This document shows positions 36,266 to 46,996 of a stretch of DNA of 64,000 nucleotides, one piece after another (the first letter of the stretch is position 1; every line of letters starts with the position of its first letter). The translations under genes and the position numbers were made by a program. Source of the DNA: Pseudomonas fluorescens (GTDB taxonomy: Bacteria > Pseudomonadota > Gammaproteobacteria > Pseudomonadales > Pseudomonadaceae). The notes under the pieces are model-generated. The model saw nothing but the letters and a program-made list of their open reading frames with translations, made no database searches and was not told the origin of the DNA. The stretch is from the NCBI RefSeq assembly GCF_001307155.1, contig NZ_CP012830.1, positions 1,915,501 to 1,979,500 on the forward strand, in the 5' to 3' direction.

Positions 36266-38479
36266 TTAATTCACAGTCAGAATCGGGCTACCCAAACGCT
36301 CCAGCAAGGTTGCCTGGGCGCTGCGCGGGTTCTGGTTGCCGGTCGGTGTGTTGCGGATGTAACGGCCGTCCGGCTGCAGGCTCCAGCTGTGGGTGTTATC
36401 GGTGAGGTAAAGCTCCAGTTCTTTCTTGACCCGGGTAATCAGCTTCTTGCCTTCCACCGGGAAGCAGGTCTCGACGCGTTTATCGAGGTTGCGCTCCATC
36501 CAGTCGGCACTCGACAGGAACATCTGCTCTTCACCGCCGTTGAGGAAGTAGAAGACCCGCGTGTGTTCCAGGAAGCGACCGATGATCGAGCGCACGTGGA
36601 TGTTGTGCGAAACCCCGGCGATACCCGGCCGCAGGCAGCACATGCCGCGTATCACCAGATCGATCCGCACCCCGGACTGACTGGCTTTGTACAACGCGCG
36701 GATGACCTTCGGATCGGTCAGCGAGTTGAACTTGGCGATGATGTGCGCTGGTTTGCCATCAAGCGCGAACTGGGTCTCCCGGGCAATCATGTCGAGCATG
36801 CCCTTCTTCAGCGTGAACGGCGCATGCAGCAGTTTTTTCATGCGCAGGGTTTTACCCATGCCGATCAACTGGCTGAACAGTTTGCCGACGTCTTCGCACA
36901 AGGCGTCGTCGGACGTCAGCAGGCTGTAGTCGGTGTACAGGCGGGCGTTGGCGGCGTGGTAGTTACCGGTACCCAAGTGGGCGTAGCGGACAATCTCGCC
37001 AGCCTCGCGGCGCAGGATCAGCATCATCTTGGCGTGGGTCTTGAAGCCCACCACGCCGTAGATCACCACCGCGCCGGCCGCTTGCAGGCGGCTGGCCAGT
37101 TGCAGGTTGGACTCTTCGTCGAACCGCGCACGCAATTCGATCACCGCGGTGACCTCCTTGCCGTTACGCGCTGCGTCAACCAGGGCGTCGACGATTTCCG
37201 AGTTGGCGCCGCTGCGGTAAAGGGTCTGACGGACCGCCAACACGTGCGGGTCCTTGGCCGCCTGGCGCAGCAAATCGACCACCGGAGTGAAGGACTCGAA
37301 CGGGTGCAGCAGCAGAATGTCCTGCTTGCTGATCACGCTGAAAATGTTCTCGCTGTTCTGCAGCAGTTTCGGGATCTGTGGGGTGAACGGCGTGTATTGC
37401 AGCTCCGGGTGACTGTCCAGGCCGGTGATGCTGAACAGCCGCGTCAGGTTGACCGGACCGTTGACCTGATACAGCTCGGTCTCGCTCAGGTTGAACTGCT
37501 TGAGCAGGTAGTCGGACAGGTGTTTCGGGCAGGTGTCCGCGACTTCCAGACGCACCGCGTCACCGTAACGACGGGAGAACAGCTCACCGCGCAGCGCGCG
37601 GGCCAGGTCTTCGACGTCTTCGGTGTCGACCGCCAGGTCTGCGTTTCGGGTCAGGCGGAACTGGTAGCAGCCCTTGACCTTCATGCCCTGGAACAGGTCG
37701 TCGGCGTGAGCGTGGATCATCGACGACAGGAACACATAGTTGTCGCCGGTGCCACCGACTTCTTCCGGCACCTTGATCACACGCGGCAGCAAACGCGGGG
37801 CCGGGATGATCGCCAGACCGGAATCGCGACCGAACGCATCGATACCTTCGAGTTCGACGATGAAGTTCAGGCTCTTGTTCACCAGCAACGGGAACGGGTG
37901 CGTCGGGTCGAGACCGATCGGGGTGATGATCGGCGCGATCTCGTCGCGGAAATAGCGGCGCACCCAAGTCTTGAGTTTGGTGGTCCAGTAGCGGCGACGG
38001 ATGAAGCGGACCTGATGTTTTTCCAGTTCCGGCAGCAGGATGTCGTTGAGGATCGCGTATTGGCGATCGACGTGGCCGTGCACCAGATCGCTGATGCGCG
38101 CCAGCGCCTGATGCGGTTGCAAGCCGTCGGCACCGGCTTGTTCACGGGCGAAAGTGATCTGTTTCTTGAGCCCGGCAACACGAATCTCGAAGAACTCGTC
38201 CAGGTTGCTGGAGAAGATCAGCAAAAACTTCAGCCGTTCCAGCAAGGGATAGGACTCATCCAGCGCCTGCTCCAGCACGCGGATGTTGAACTGCAGTTGC
38301 GACAGTTCGCGATGGATGTACAGGCTGCTGTCATCCAGCCCCGGAATCGCGACTGCCGGCGCCACCGGTGCCGCTTCGGCTACCACCACCGCGGGCGGGG
38401 CAGGCTCGATTTCGACGACAGGCTCAACCAGGGGTTGAGCTTCTTTTACGGCAACTTCAGTAAGTCCTTCGGTATTCAT
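36266..38479 (-). CDS. ppk: Polyphosphate kinase 1
   Basis: A 737-residue enzyme that polymerises ATP gamma-phosphate into polyphosphate. An acidic, proline/alanine-rich leader of about 50 residues precedes the Ppk core ([21 protein letters not shown]). The two phospholipase-D-like domains contain the phosphorylated histidine in [16 protein letters not shown] and the ATP-site segment [13 protein letters not shown]. Length is typical of Pseudomonas enzymes, including the leader. hemB ends 18 bases upstream, possibly in the same unit. Confidence 0.96.
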   Translation of the reverse strand: MNTEGLTEVAVKEAQPLVEPVVEIEPAPPAVVVAEAAPVAPAVAIPGLDDSSLYIHRELSQLQFNIRVLEQALDESYPLLERLKFLLIFSSNLDEFFEIRVAGLKKQITFAREQAGADGLQPHQALARISDLVHGHVDRQYAILNDILLPELEKHQVRFIRRRYWTTKLKTWVRRYFRDEIAPIITPIGLDPTHPFPLLVNKSLNFIVELEGIDAFGRDSGLAIIPAPRLLPRVIKVPEEVGGTGDNYVFLSSMIHAHADDLFQGMKVKGCYQFRLTRNADLAVDTEDVEDLARALRGELFSRRYGDAVRLEVADTCPKHLSDYLLKQFNLSETELYQVNGPVNLTRLFSITGLDSHPELQYTPFTPQIPKLLQNSENIFSVISKQDILLLHPFESFTPVVDLLRQAAKDPHVLAVRQTLYRSGANSEIVDALVDAARNGKEVTAVIELRARFDEESNLQLASRLQAAGAVVIYGVVGFKTHAKMMLILRREAGEIVRYAHLGTGNYHAANARLYTDYSLLTSDDALCEDVGKLFSQLIGMGKTLRMKKLLHAPFTLKKGMLDMIARETQFALDGKPAHIIAKFNSLTDPKVIRALYKASQSGVRIDLVIRGMCCLRPGIAGVSHNIHVRSIIGRFLEHTRVFYFLNGGEEQMFLSSADWMERNLDKRVETCFPVEGKKLITRVKKELELYLTDNTHSWSLQPDGRYIRNTPTGNQNPRSAQATLLERLGSPILTVN

Positions 38480-38497
38480 CGGATGTTCCTGGGAGGG

Positions 38498-39637
<1,140 letters not shown>

Positions 39638-39718
39638 TCACGTCGAGACACATTTCGACACTTTCCTGAATGTGCCTGAAGGGTTAGGCTGCGCGTTCAT
39701 TTCGCCAGCACCCAGACA

Positions 39719-40351
39719 ATGCTCCAACAATTTCTGCATGACTTCGGCTACTTTGCCCTTTTCCTCGGGACGTTCTTCGAAGGCGAAACCATTCTGGTAC
39801 TCGCAGGCTTCCTCGCGTTCCGCGGATACATGGACATCAACCTGGTGGTAATCGTGGCGTTCTTCGGCAGTTACGCCGGCGATCAGCTGTGGTACTTCCT
39901 GGGGCGCAAGCACGGCCGCAAACTGCTGGCGCGCAAACCACGCTGGCAACTGATGGGTGATCGGGCGCTGGAGCATATCCGCAAGCACCCGGACATCTGG
40001 GTGCTGAGCTTTCGCTTCGTCTACGGCCTGCGCACGGTAATGCCCGTGGCCATCGGCCTGTCGGGTTACCCGCCGGGACGCTACCTGATACTCAATGGTA
40101 TTGGTGCAGCGATCTGGGCCAGCGCCCTGGCGGCTGCCGCTTACCACTTTGGCGCGGTGCTCGAAGGCATGCTCGGCAGCGTCAAGAAGTACGAACTGTG
40201 GGTACTCGGCGCCCTGCTGGTGCTGGGCTTCTGCCTCTGGCTGCGCCGGCGTTTCAAGAATGCTCGCCTCGCCAAGCAGATCTACGAAGACGATCAGCTC
40301 CTGCAAGCTGAAAAGGCCAAGAGCAGCGAACCTACGACGCCAGTCGAGTGA
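39719..40351 (+). CDS. DedA family membrane protein
   Basis: A 210-residue integral membrane protein of the DedA/VTT family. The family signature is FFEGETILVLAGFLAFRGY near residue 20, the conserved Arg-Gly patch is SFRFVYGLRTVMPVAIGLSGY, and four or five helices are predicted. Members flip undecaprenyl phosphate or phospholipids across the membrane and affect envelope stability. The 3' end overlaps the converging hydroxylase gene by 20 bases. Confidence 0.92.
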   Translation: MLQQFLHDFGYFALFLGTFFEGETILVLAGFLAFRGYMDINLVVIVAFFGSYAGDQLWYFLGRKHGRKLLARKPRWQLMGDRALEHIRKHPDIWVLSFRFVYGLRTVMPVAIGLSGYPPGRYLILNGIGAAIWASALAAAAYHFGAVLEGMLGSVKKYELWVLGALLVLGFCLWLRRRFKNARLAKQIYEDDQLLQAEKAKSSEPTTPVE

Positions 40352-41567
40352 TGCGGTTTTTGCAGCAGTAGAGACCGATGCCGCTGAGCAGGCTGTAACT
40401 GAGCAGGCCGATCCAGCCCACCGCGCTGGCCGGCCATAGCCCGACCAGCGGCGCCAGCCACACCAGCGGCAGATTCAGCGCCAGCCGCAGCAACTCCAGT
40501 TTCAACGCCTGCGGGCGATTCTCCAGGGCCACGCCCAGCACAAACAACCCCAGCGCCACCGCCCCCCAGCCCAACACCAGGGCCGCAGCTGGCAAGCTTC
40601 GCTGCAGATTCATCAGGTAGCTGCCCAGCGCGATGTACAAGCAAAACTGCAGTGCGATATACACCTGCTGCCGCCCGTCCAGCGGCACCTCGAATTTGCG
40701 GAACTGACTCAGGTCCGGCTTGTTCATCGGGTACTTCGCCGCCACGTCCGCCGGCCGCCAACCGGTGCGCATGAACCAGATTCGCAGCTTGTCCCACCAG
40801 CGTTCGGCGCGTCGTGCATCGGCCCATAACTGCGCATAGAACTGCACGTTCGCCCACAACGGGTTCCAACTCGCCAACGGTGTGGTCACGCCAAAAATCA
40901 CCGGCTCGTTGTCGTCCTCTTCCTGGAACGAGCCAAACAGCCGATCCCAGATAATGAACACCCCACCATAGTTGCGATCCATGTAGAGCGCGTTTTGCGC
41001 ATGGTGAGCCCGATGGTTGGAGGGCGTGACGAAGAACCATTCGAACCAGCCGAGCTTGGGGATGTGCTTGGTGTGAACCCAGAATTGATACAACAGGTTC
41101 AGCGCCGCGACGCTGACGAACACCAGCAGCGGCACGCCGAGTACCGCCATCGGCAGGTAGAAAATCCAGCTCAGCAGGAACCCGGTGCTGGTCTGGCGCA
41201 ACGCCGTGGAGAGGTTGTAGTCCTCGCTTTGGTGATGCACCGAATGCGCCGCCCAAAGGATGTTGCGCTCGTGCCCCATGCGGTGCAGCCAGTAATAGCA
41301 GAAGTCATAGAGGACAAAGGCGAACACCCAGACCCAAATGCTCTCGGCCGACAGCTCGAACAACGCCAGATGCTTCAGCGCAAACGCGTACGTCACCAGC
41401 CCCACACCTTTGGTCAGCAGGCCGGTGGTGGTCGACAACACACCGGTGCTGAGGCTGTTTATCGCATCGGCCAGGCGATAATTACGCACCCCGCGCCAAC
41501 GATCCGCCAGCAGCTCGACGGCAATCAACACGAAGAAAAACGGCACCGCATACAGAATGAAGTCCAT
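40332..41567 (-). CDS. Fatty acid hydroxylase/sterol desaturase superfamily protein
   Basis: A 411-residue membrane protein with three histidine boxes in the N-terminal half: HRMGH in YYWLHRMGHERN, HSVHH and HRAHH, which together bind a di-iron centre. The C-terminal part, about residues 285-411, has four or five further hydrophobic segments. The superfamily hydroxylates or desaturates lipids, and the C-terminal extension is seen in alkylglycerol monooxygenase-like members. The substrate is unknown. The start was set at MDFILYAVPF. Confidence 0.88.
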   Translation of the reverse strand: MDFILYAVPFFFVLIAVELLADRWRGVRNYRLADAINSLSTGVLSTTTGLLTKGVGLVTYAFALKHLALFELSAESIWVWVFAFVLYDFCYYWLHRMGHERNILWAAHSVHHQSEDYNLSTALRQTSTGFLLSWIFYLPMAVLGVPLLVFVSVAALNLLYQFWVHTKHIPKLGWFEWFFVTPSNHRAHHAQNALYMDRNYGGVFIIWDRLFGSFQEEDDNEPVIFGVTTPLASWNPLWANVQFYAQLWADARRAERWWDKLRIWFMRTGWRPADVAAKYPMNKPDLSQFRKFEVPLDGRQQVYIALQFCLYIALGSYLMNLQRSLPAAALVLGWGAVALGLFVLGVALENRPQALKLELLRLALNLPLVWLAPLVGLWPASAVGWIGLLSYSLLSGIGLYCCKNRITRLAS

Positions 41568-41682
41568 GACGCGACCTGATCGCAATGGTGATGACTGATC
41601 CTAGGTGTAGCCGTGAAATAACCCTATGGCAACGAGTGACAAATTAGTGGACATTTAACGCCATGAAACTGGAGAAGAACCC

Positions 41683-42348
41683 ATGAGCAAAAAAGTTGCA
41701 GTGATACTTTCCGGCTGTGGCGTGTATGACGGCGCCGAGATCCATGAAAGCGTGATGACCCTGCTGCGCCTCGACCAACGCGGCGCGCAGGTGCAATGTT
41801 TCGCCCCTGATATCGCGCAATTGCATGTGATCAACCACCTGACGGGCAAAGAAATGCCCGAGTCGCGCAACGTGCTGGTGGAGTCGGCGCGCATCGCTCG
41901 CGGGCAAGTGAAAGACCTGCGTGAAGCCAATGCCGAAGACTTCGATGCGTTGATCGTGCCCGGTGGTTTTGGTGCAGCGAAGAACCTGTCCAACTTCGCC
42001 GTCGAAGGCGCCGGTTGCAGCATTCAGCCCGATGTCCTGGCGCTGGCCGAAGCCTTTGCCGAAGCCGGCAAACCGGTTGGCCTGATCTGCATCTCGCCGG
42101 CGTTGGCGGCGAAAATCTACGGCCCGGGCGTGACCTGCACCATCGGCAACGACGCCGACACCGCCGCCGCCATGACCCGAATGGGCGCGACCCATGTCGA
42201 TTGCGCCGTCGGCGAGATCATCGAAGACAAGGCACGCAAACTGGTCAGCACTCCGGCCTATATGCTGGCGCAATCGATCAGCGAAGCGGCTTCAGGGATC
42301 AATAAGCTGGTGGATCGGGTGCTGGAACTGACTCACGAGAATGCGTAA
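41683..42348 (+). CDS. elbB: Isoprenoid biosynthesis glyoxalase ElbB
   Basis: A 221-residue DJ-1/PfpI superfamily protein. CGVYDGAEIHESVMTLL near the N-terminus and the nucleophile-elbow cysteine in GLICISPALAAKIYG identify the ElbB branch, described as a glyoxalase. A DFDALIVPGGFGAAKNLSNFA segment is the characteristic glutamine-amidotransferase-like strand. GGAGAAG precedes the ATG. It stands alone, with a REP half-element after its stop. Confidence 0.94.
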   Translation: MSKKVAVILSGCGVYDGAEIHESVMTLLRLDQRGAQVQCFAPDIAQLHVINHLTGKEMPESRNVLVESARIARGQVKDLREANAEDFDALIVPGGFGAAKNLSNFAVEGAGCSIQPDVLALAEAFAEAGKPVGLICISPALAAKIYGPGVTCTIGNDADTAAAMTRMGATHVDCAVGEIIEDKARKLVSTPAYMLAQSISEAASGINKLVDRVLELTHENA

Positions 42349-42373
42349 ACCTTCTCTGACGGTCGAAAGCTTT

Positions 42374-42391
42374 GTGGCGAGGGGGCTTGTC
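42374..42391. repeat. Truncated REP half-element
   Basis: GTGGCGAGGGGGCTTGTC matches a left family 1 arm, but it breaks off where the convergent YaiI-like gene ends, so the pair looks lost. Confidence 0.5.
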
Positions 42392-42845
42392 AGGGTTTTC
42401 GGGATAGCCGGGTGATGATCCGGTCCAGCGCATTGGCGAACGCCTGCTTCTCGCGATCGCCAAACGGCGCTGGCCCGCCCCCCATTTGACCCTGCTCGCG
42501 CAGGTCGGTGAACAGGTTACGCACCGCCAACCGATCGCCCATGTTCTGCGCATCGAACTCCTTGCCCCGCGGATCCAGCGCGGCAACGCCTTTCTTCACC
42601 AAGCGGTCGGCCAGCGGCACATCGCTGCAAATCACCAACTCACCCGGGACTGCGTGCTCCACCAGGTAATCGTCGGCTGCATCCGGGCCGCTCGGCACCA
42701 CGATCAACCTCACCAGGGCCAGACCCGGCTTGATCTGCGGCTGCCCGGCCACCATCACCACCTCAAACTGGCGCTTGAGGGCGAACTTCACCACCAAGTC
42801 CTTGGCTGCCCGAGGGCAGGCGTCGGCATCGATCCAGACACGCAT
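42390..42845 (-). CDS. YaiI/YqxD family protein (UPF0178)
   Basis: A 151-residue protein of the UPF0178 family, related to NYN/PIN-like nucleases. The N-terminal acidic motif WIDADACP and the later VICSDVPLADRLVKKG and DRLAVRNLFTDLRE blocks are diagnostic. RNase activity is suggested by the fold, but no function is established. The start was set at MRVWIDADAC; the family never has the 11 extra residues. Confidence 0.9.
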   Translation of the reverse strand: MRVWIDADACPRAAKDLVVKFALKRQFEVVMVAGQPQIKPGLALVRLIVVPSGPDAADDYLVEHAVPGELVICSDVPLADRLVKKGVAALDPRGKEFDAQNMGDRLAVRNLFTDLREQGQMGGGPAPFGDREKQAFANALDRIITRLSRKP

Positions 42846-42867
42846 TGTGTTTACCTCTTTCAAAAGC

Positions 42868-42958
42868 ATCGCGGGCAAGCCTTGCTCCTACAGGGTTTCC
42901 TGTCGCGCCACAAACACGTGAACGACACGAATCCGTAGGAGCAAGGCTTGCCCGCGAT
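42868..42958. repeat. Paired REP element (REPIN, family 2)
   Basis: Arms ATCGCGGGCAAGCCTTGC... (42868-42891) and their reverse complement (42935-42958) enclose 43 bases. A nearly identical copy, internal sequence included, is at 61945-62034. Confidence 0.85.
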
Positions 42959-42978
42959 AATGAGCGCAGCGAATACGG

Positions 42979-44877
42979 TTAAGACACCTGTACCCGCCGC
43001 TTCTCCGCCATGCGACTACGGCTATACAGCACGACAATCGCCAGAATCGCCACCGCCTGCGCCCCCAGCGAATAGGCGTCAGCGTGAATCCCCAGCCAGT
43101 CGAAGTCAAAGAATGGCACCGGACGAGTGCCGAAGATCCCGGCCTCCTGCAAGGCCTTGACGCCATGCCCGGCGAACACCACCGACAACGCGCAGAGCAA
43201 ACCGGCGTTGATCCCGAAGAACAGCGCCAGCGGCAGTTTCGCCGAGCCGCGCAGGATCACCCAGGCCAGACCGATCAACAGCACCAGCGCCGTGGCGCCA
43301 CCTGCCAATACCGCGTTATGCCCGGCCGGGCCGGCTTGCAGCCACAGGGTTTCGTAAAACAGCACCACTTCGAACAGCTCGCGGTAGACCGAGAAAAACG
43401 CCAGCGCGGCAAACCCGAAACGCCCACCGCCGCTGACCAGGCTGCTCTTGATGTAATCCTGCCAGGCCGCCGCGTGGCGACGGTCGTGCATCCACACCCC
43501 GAGCCAGAGCACCATGACACTGGCAAACAATGCGGTGCAGCCTTCCAGCAACTCGCGCTGGGCACCGCTGACATCGATCACGTACGCCGCCAGCGCCCAG
43601 GTCGCCAGACCCGCCACCAGCGCCAATCCCCAACCGATGTTGACGCTGCGAATCACCGACTGCTGACCGGTGTTGCGCAAGAACGCCAGCACCGCAGCCA
43701 GGACCAGAATCGCTTCCAGCCCTTCGCGCAACAGAATCAGCAAGCCGGAGACATAGCTCAGCGACCAGCTCAAACCATCGCTGCCCAGCAGGCCCGCGGA
43801 CTCCTTCAGCTTGGTTTTGGCAAACGCCAGCCGTTGCTCGACTTGCTCGATCGGCAGCCCGTCCTGCAACGACTGACGGTAAGCCATCAGGGATTTTTCA
43901 GTGTCTTTGCGCACTACGGTGTTGACGTTGTCCAGCGAGCTTTCGACCAGTTCGAAGCCCTCCAGGTACGCCGCTACCGAGAGGTCATAAGCCTGCTCGC
44001 GCTCGCTGGCACGGTAAGCGGCCAGGCTCTTGTCGAGGGTCGCGGCGGTGTAATCGAGCAACTGCGCCGGGCCACGCTTGACCTGCGGCGGCTGGGCGCG
44101 CTGGGCGCGGAACGTGGCGGCTGCCTGAGGGCCTTCGGCCGCCAGCACTTCCATCGGGGTCTGCCGGGCAAGGTCGGCAAGGTTGAAGTTCTTTTCACTT
44201 TTGGCCGCAGCCGGATCGGCGCTGAACGCGGCGATGTAGGTCGCCAGATCCCAGCGCTGACGCTCGTCGAGTTGATCGGCGAAGGCTGGCATGTCCGTGC
44301 CTTCGATGCCCTGCCCCAACGTGCTGTAGATCGCGTACAGGCTCAGGCGGTCGAGCCGCGTGGCATCACGCAGATTGGCCGGTGGCGGCGTCAGGCCAAC
44401 ACCTGCAGGACCATCACCGGCACCGGCGTCGCCATGGCACACCGAGCAGTGCTGCGCGTACAACGGCGCACCGCGCGTGGGATCCGGGGTAATGATCGGT
44501 GCCTGACTGACTTCATACGCCACCGCCAGTTTCGCGCCCAATTGCCGCGCCTGTCGGGCCACCTCCGCACCGTCCTGACGCTGGGTCACCGCGTTGCGCA
44601 GATTGCTCACGCCCTGCTCAAGTTCCGCCCGCTCGGGTTTGGCCGGCAGCGCAACGATCAGCCCCTGCAAGACGCCAAGAAACTCCAGCTGTTCGCGGTA
44701 CTCGCCGTCATCGATGACCTGCCCCGCCTCCACGGTCGCCGGATAATCGGCACCGATGTAATCGAGCAAATGCAGTGCCTGTGGCGCACCTTCCAGCGTG
44801 TCGGCCAGCAGGTTGAAACTGCACAGGGCAAACAAAGGGAACACCAGCCAGGCCAGGAAACGGGACGGGGCAGTCAT
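42979..44877 (-). CDS. Cytochrome c / FTR1 family iron permease fusion
   Basis: A 632-residue protein with a signal peptide (residues 1 to about 25), a periplasmic domain with a c-type heme site CSVCH (144-148), a helical linker (about 230-360) and a C-terminal FTR1 permease of about seven helices. The FTR1 iron motifs appear as REGLE (about 385) and RELFE (about 507). FTR1 permeases move iron that is oxidised as it passes; here the fused cytochrome could take the electron. It is not the EfeUOB type. A possible Fur half-site lies before the gene. Confidence 0.88.
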   Translation of the reverse strand: MTAPSRFLAWLVFPLFALCSFNLLADTLEGAPQALHLLDYIGADYPATVEAGQVIDDGEYREQLEFLGVLQGLIVALPAKPERAELEQGVSNLRNAVTQRQDGAEVARQARQLGAKLAVAYEVSQAPIITPDPTRGAPLYAQHCSVCHGDAGAGDGPAGVGLTPPPANLRDATRLDRLSLYAIYSTLGQGIEGTDMPAFADQLDERQRWDLATYIAAFSADPAAAKSEKNFNLADLARQTPMEVLAAEGPQAAATFRAQRAQPPQVKRGPAQLLDYTAATLDKSLAAYRASEREQAYDLSVAAYLEGFELVESSLDNVNTVVRKDTEKSLMAYRQSLQDGLPIEQVEQRLAFAKTKLKESAGLLGSDGLSWSLSYVSGLLILLREGLEAILVLAAVLAFLRNTGQQSVIRSVNIGWGLALVAGLATWALAAYVIDVSGAQRELLEGCTALFASVMVLWLGVWMHDRRHAAAWQDYIKSSLVSGGGRFGFAALAFFSVYRELFEVVLFYETLWLQAGPAGHNAVLAGGATALVLLIGLAWVILRGSAKLPLALFFGINAGLLCALSVVFAGHGVKALQEAGIFGTRPVPFFDFDWLGIHADAYSLGAQAVAILAIVVLYSRSRMAEKRRVQVS

Positions 44878-45184
44878 GAATGAATCTCAATTGATAATAC
44901 GAAGTAACACATTGTTCACTCTCAATGCTTTCCGCTCAAGCTTTGTCGTCCACAGTTTGAGGATTCGGACACCTCCCAGATGATGGCACCTCTAGAAAAA
45001 ATGAAATTAAAAAGCCATTACATGGCCATTATCCGCGCTTATAATGCCGCGCCCTCGTTATTGCGATCGGGCATTTAAGCTCCTCTTTTTATGAGGATTT
45101 GGCATGGAAAACCTTTTCCCTGTCGATTGGTTCACCCAGCCCGACCAGCACGCTCGGCTGTTTAAACTCAGGGAAGAAGTACTC
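44878..45184. other. Intergenic region between the FTR1 gene and the COG3014 operon
   Basis: This divergent spacer of 307 bases contains a TATAAT box (45040-45045) with TTACAT 16 bases upstream, a likely promoter for the rightward operon. AATTGATAA (44889-44897) close to the FTR1 start resembles half a Fur box. A 27-codon in-frame leader ahead of the lipoprotein begins at 45104 with its own GAGGA site. Confidence 0.55.
45018..45045 (+). promoter_or_regulatory. Predicted sigma70 promoter of the COG3014-YcfL-LpoB operon
   Basis: TTACAT (45018-45023) and TATAAT (45040-45045) are separated by 16 bases and lie 140 bases upstream of the first lipoprotein start. The -10 is perfect and the -35 is weak. 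Confidence 0.5.
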
Positions 45185-46579
45185 ATGGCATCCCGCACCC
45201 TCACCTCGATCACGCTCAGCGCAGTTACTTTGCTTGCCGGTTGTTCGGCCTTTCGCAGCTACGACACAGAACTGCAGCAAACCAACCAGCAGTTGGCCAG
45301 CGGTCACGTCGACGCCGCACTGACCCTGCTGGAAAAGAACAACACAGGTGAAAACAAGGACCTGCTCTATTACTTCGAGAAAGGTGAACTGCTGCGCGCC
45401 AAGGGCGACCTGACCGGCAGCCAGACCGCCTGGAAAAGCGCGGACCAGGTCGTCGGTACCTGGGAAGAGTCGGTCAAGCTGGACACCGACAAGTACCTGA
45501 CCCAGTTCGGCAGCTTTCTGGTCAATGACAAGGTCCGCCGCTACGAAGGCTATGACTACGAAAAAGTCATGCTGACCACGCAAATGGCCTTGAACCTGCT
45601 GGCGGTGAACGATTTCGACGGTGCCCGTACCGAAATCAAGAAAACCCACGAACGTGAAGCGGTGATCGCCGAACTGCGCGACAAGGAATACCTCAAGCGC
45701 GAGGACGAGGCCGAGAAGCAAGGCGTCAAGACTCAGTACAAGGACCTGCAGGGTTACCCGGTGGCGAGTCTCGACGCGCCTGAAGTGGTCGGCCTGAAGA
45801 ACAGCTATCAGAGCGCATTCAGTCATTACCTGGCCGGTTTCGTCTACGAAGCCCTGGGTGAAAAAGACCTGGCCGCGCCGGGCTATCGCAAAGCCGCCGA
45901 ACTGCGCCCCAACACGCCGTTGCTCGAACAAGCGCTGCTGAACCTGGACAAGCCGGCTGGCAAAAGCGAAGAAAGCGACATCCTGATCGTCGTGCAAAGC
46001 GGCCTCGCGCCGGCCCGCGACTCGATTCGCATCCCGCTGCCACTGCCGATCAGCAACAACGTGGTGATCACGCCGTTGTCATTCCCGGTGATCAAGCCTG
46101 ACACCTCGACCGTGACGTACGCGCAGATCGGCGTCGACGGCCAGCAACAGAACCTGACCCAGCTCAACAGCACTACGGCCATGTCCCGCCGCGCACTGCG
46201 TGACGATATGCCCGGGATCATCCTGCGCACCACCGTCCGCGCGATAACTCGCGCTGTGGCGCAAAAGAAGATCAACGAGACCAATCCACTGGCCGGCCTG
46301 GCCGTAGGTATTTCGTCGGCGGTGATGGAAGGCGCGGATACCCGCACCTGGCGCACCCTGCCCGACAACACCCAGGTGGTGCGCCTGCGCCTGGCTAAAG
46401 GCGAGCATCAACTGAGCCTGCCAAATGCTCTGGGCGGTTCGCGAATCACGGTCAAGGTCGATCAGCGCTTCCAGGTGATCAGCCTGCGTACGGTGGGCAA
46501 TCAGGTGTTCGCCAGTGGCGCCGCCCACGTGATCCCAAGCGCCACCCCGCAAGTCGTGGCCAGCGTCAAACAACCTTAA
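45185..46579 (+). CDS. COG3014 family lipoprotein
   Basis: A 464-residue predicted lipoprotein: lipobox LLAGC with Cys20, then helical repeats rich in Glu and Lys (about residues 30-260) that look TPR-like, and a beta-rich C-terminal half with a VRLRLAKGEHQLSLP segment. The start was set at MASRTLTS, which gives a proper signal peptide, but an upstream in-frame ATG at 45104 also has a good ribosome site. It is the first gene of a four-gene envelope operon. COG3014 is uncharacterised; the YcfL/LpoB neighbours suggest a role in envelope or peptidoglycan assembly. Confidence 0.88.
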   Translation: MASRTLTSITLSAVTLLAGCSAFRSYDTELQQTNQQLASGHVDAALTLLEKNNTGENKDLLYYFEKGELLRAKGDLTGSQTAWKSADQVVGTWEESVKLDTDKYLTQFGSFLVNDKVRRYEGYDYEKVMLTTQMALNLLAVNDFDGARTEIKKTHEREAVIAELRDKEYLKREDEAEKQGVKTQYKDLQGYPVASLDAPEVVGLKNSYQSAFSHYLAGFVYEALGEKDLAAPGYRKAAELRPNTPLLEQALLNLDKPAGKSEESDILIVVQSGLAPARDSIRIPLPLPISNNVVITPLSFPVIKPDTSTVTYAQIGVDGQQQNLTQLNSTTAMSRRALRDDMPGIILRTTVRAITRAVAQKKINETNPLAGLAVGISSAVMEGADTRTWRTLPDNTQVVRLRLAKGEHQLSLPNALGGSRITVKVDQRFQVISLRTVGNQVFASGAAHVIPSATPQVVASVKQP

Positions 46580-46592
46580 GCGGAGCTTCTCC

Positions 46593-46964
46593 ATGCGTTT
46601 CAAACTGATTGCTGTCGCCGCCCTGGCTCTGCTGGCCGGTTGCGCCACCCCGCCGCCACCTGCGCCCGGCAGTGCCGCGAGCAAAGTCGTGGTGATGAAC
46701 AAGTTCAACAACATCGCCATAGGCGCGATGCGGGTCGCCCGTGAAAACGGTTTCCTGACCGTCAAGGTCGCGCTGAACAACACCAGCCACACCAACATGA
46801 CGATGTACTACCGCTTCGTCTGGCTGGGCGACGACGGCTTCCCGGTGGCCGATGAAGAAAGCTGGAAAACCCTGAACCTGTATGCCGCGCAGGCCACGTT
46901 CCTGCCAGCCATCGCGCCTGTGCCCAAGGCCACCGACTTCCGCCTTGAAGTCAAAACCCCTTAA
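46593..46964 (+). CDS. ycfL: YcfL-like lipoprotein
   Basis: A 123-residue lipoprotein with lipobox LLAGC (Cys17), a Pro-rich linker and a compact beta domain containing NGFLTVKVALNN, MTMYYRFVWLGDDGFPV and SWKTLNLY. E. coli YcfL is the neighbour of lpoB, and the same order is kept here. It starts 14 bases after the COG3014 gene, with CGGAGC before the ATG. Function is unknown; DUF1425-type proteins. Confidence 0.85.
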   Translation: MRFKLIAVAALALLAGCATPPPPAPGSAASKVVVMNKFNNIAIGAMRVARENGFLTVKVALNNTSHTNMTMYYRFVWLGDDGFPVADEESWKTLNLYAAQATFLPAIAPVPKATDFRLEVKTP

Positions 46965-46996
46965 GCCCCCCTATTTCGTGACAGAGAGACACTCCC

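Noticed and set aside
43084..44883. A 599-codon frame opposite the cytochrome/FTR1 gene.
   Set aside because: Antisense shadow in GC-rich DNA. Its Gln/Arg/His-rich composition is typical of such shadows.
44885..44905. A full Fur box upstream of the FTR1 gene.
   Set aside because: Only the left half (AATTGATAA) resembles the consensus; the right half does not, so it is mentioned only as a possible half-site.
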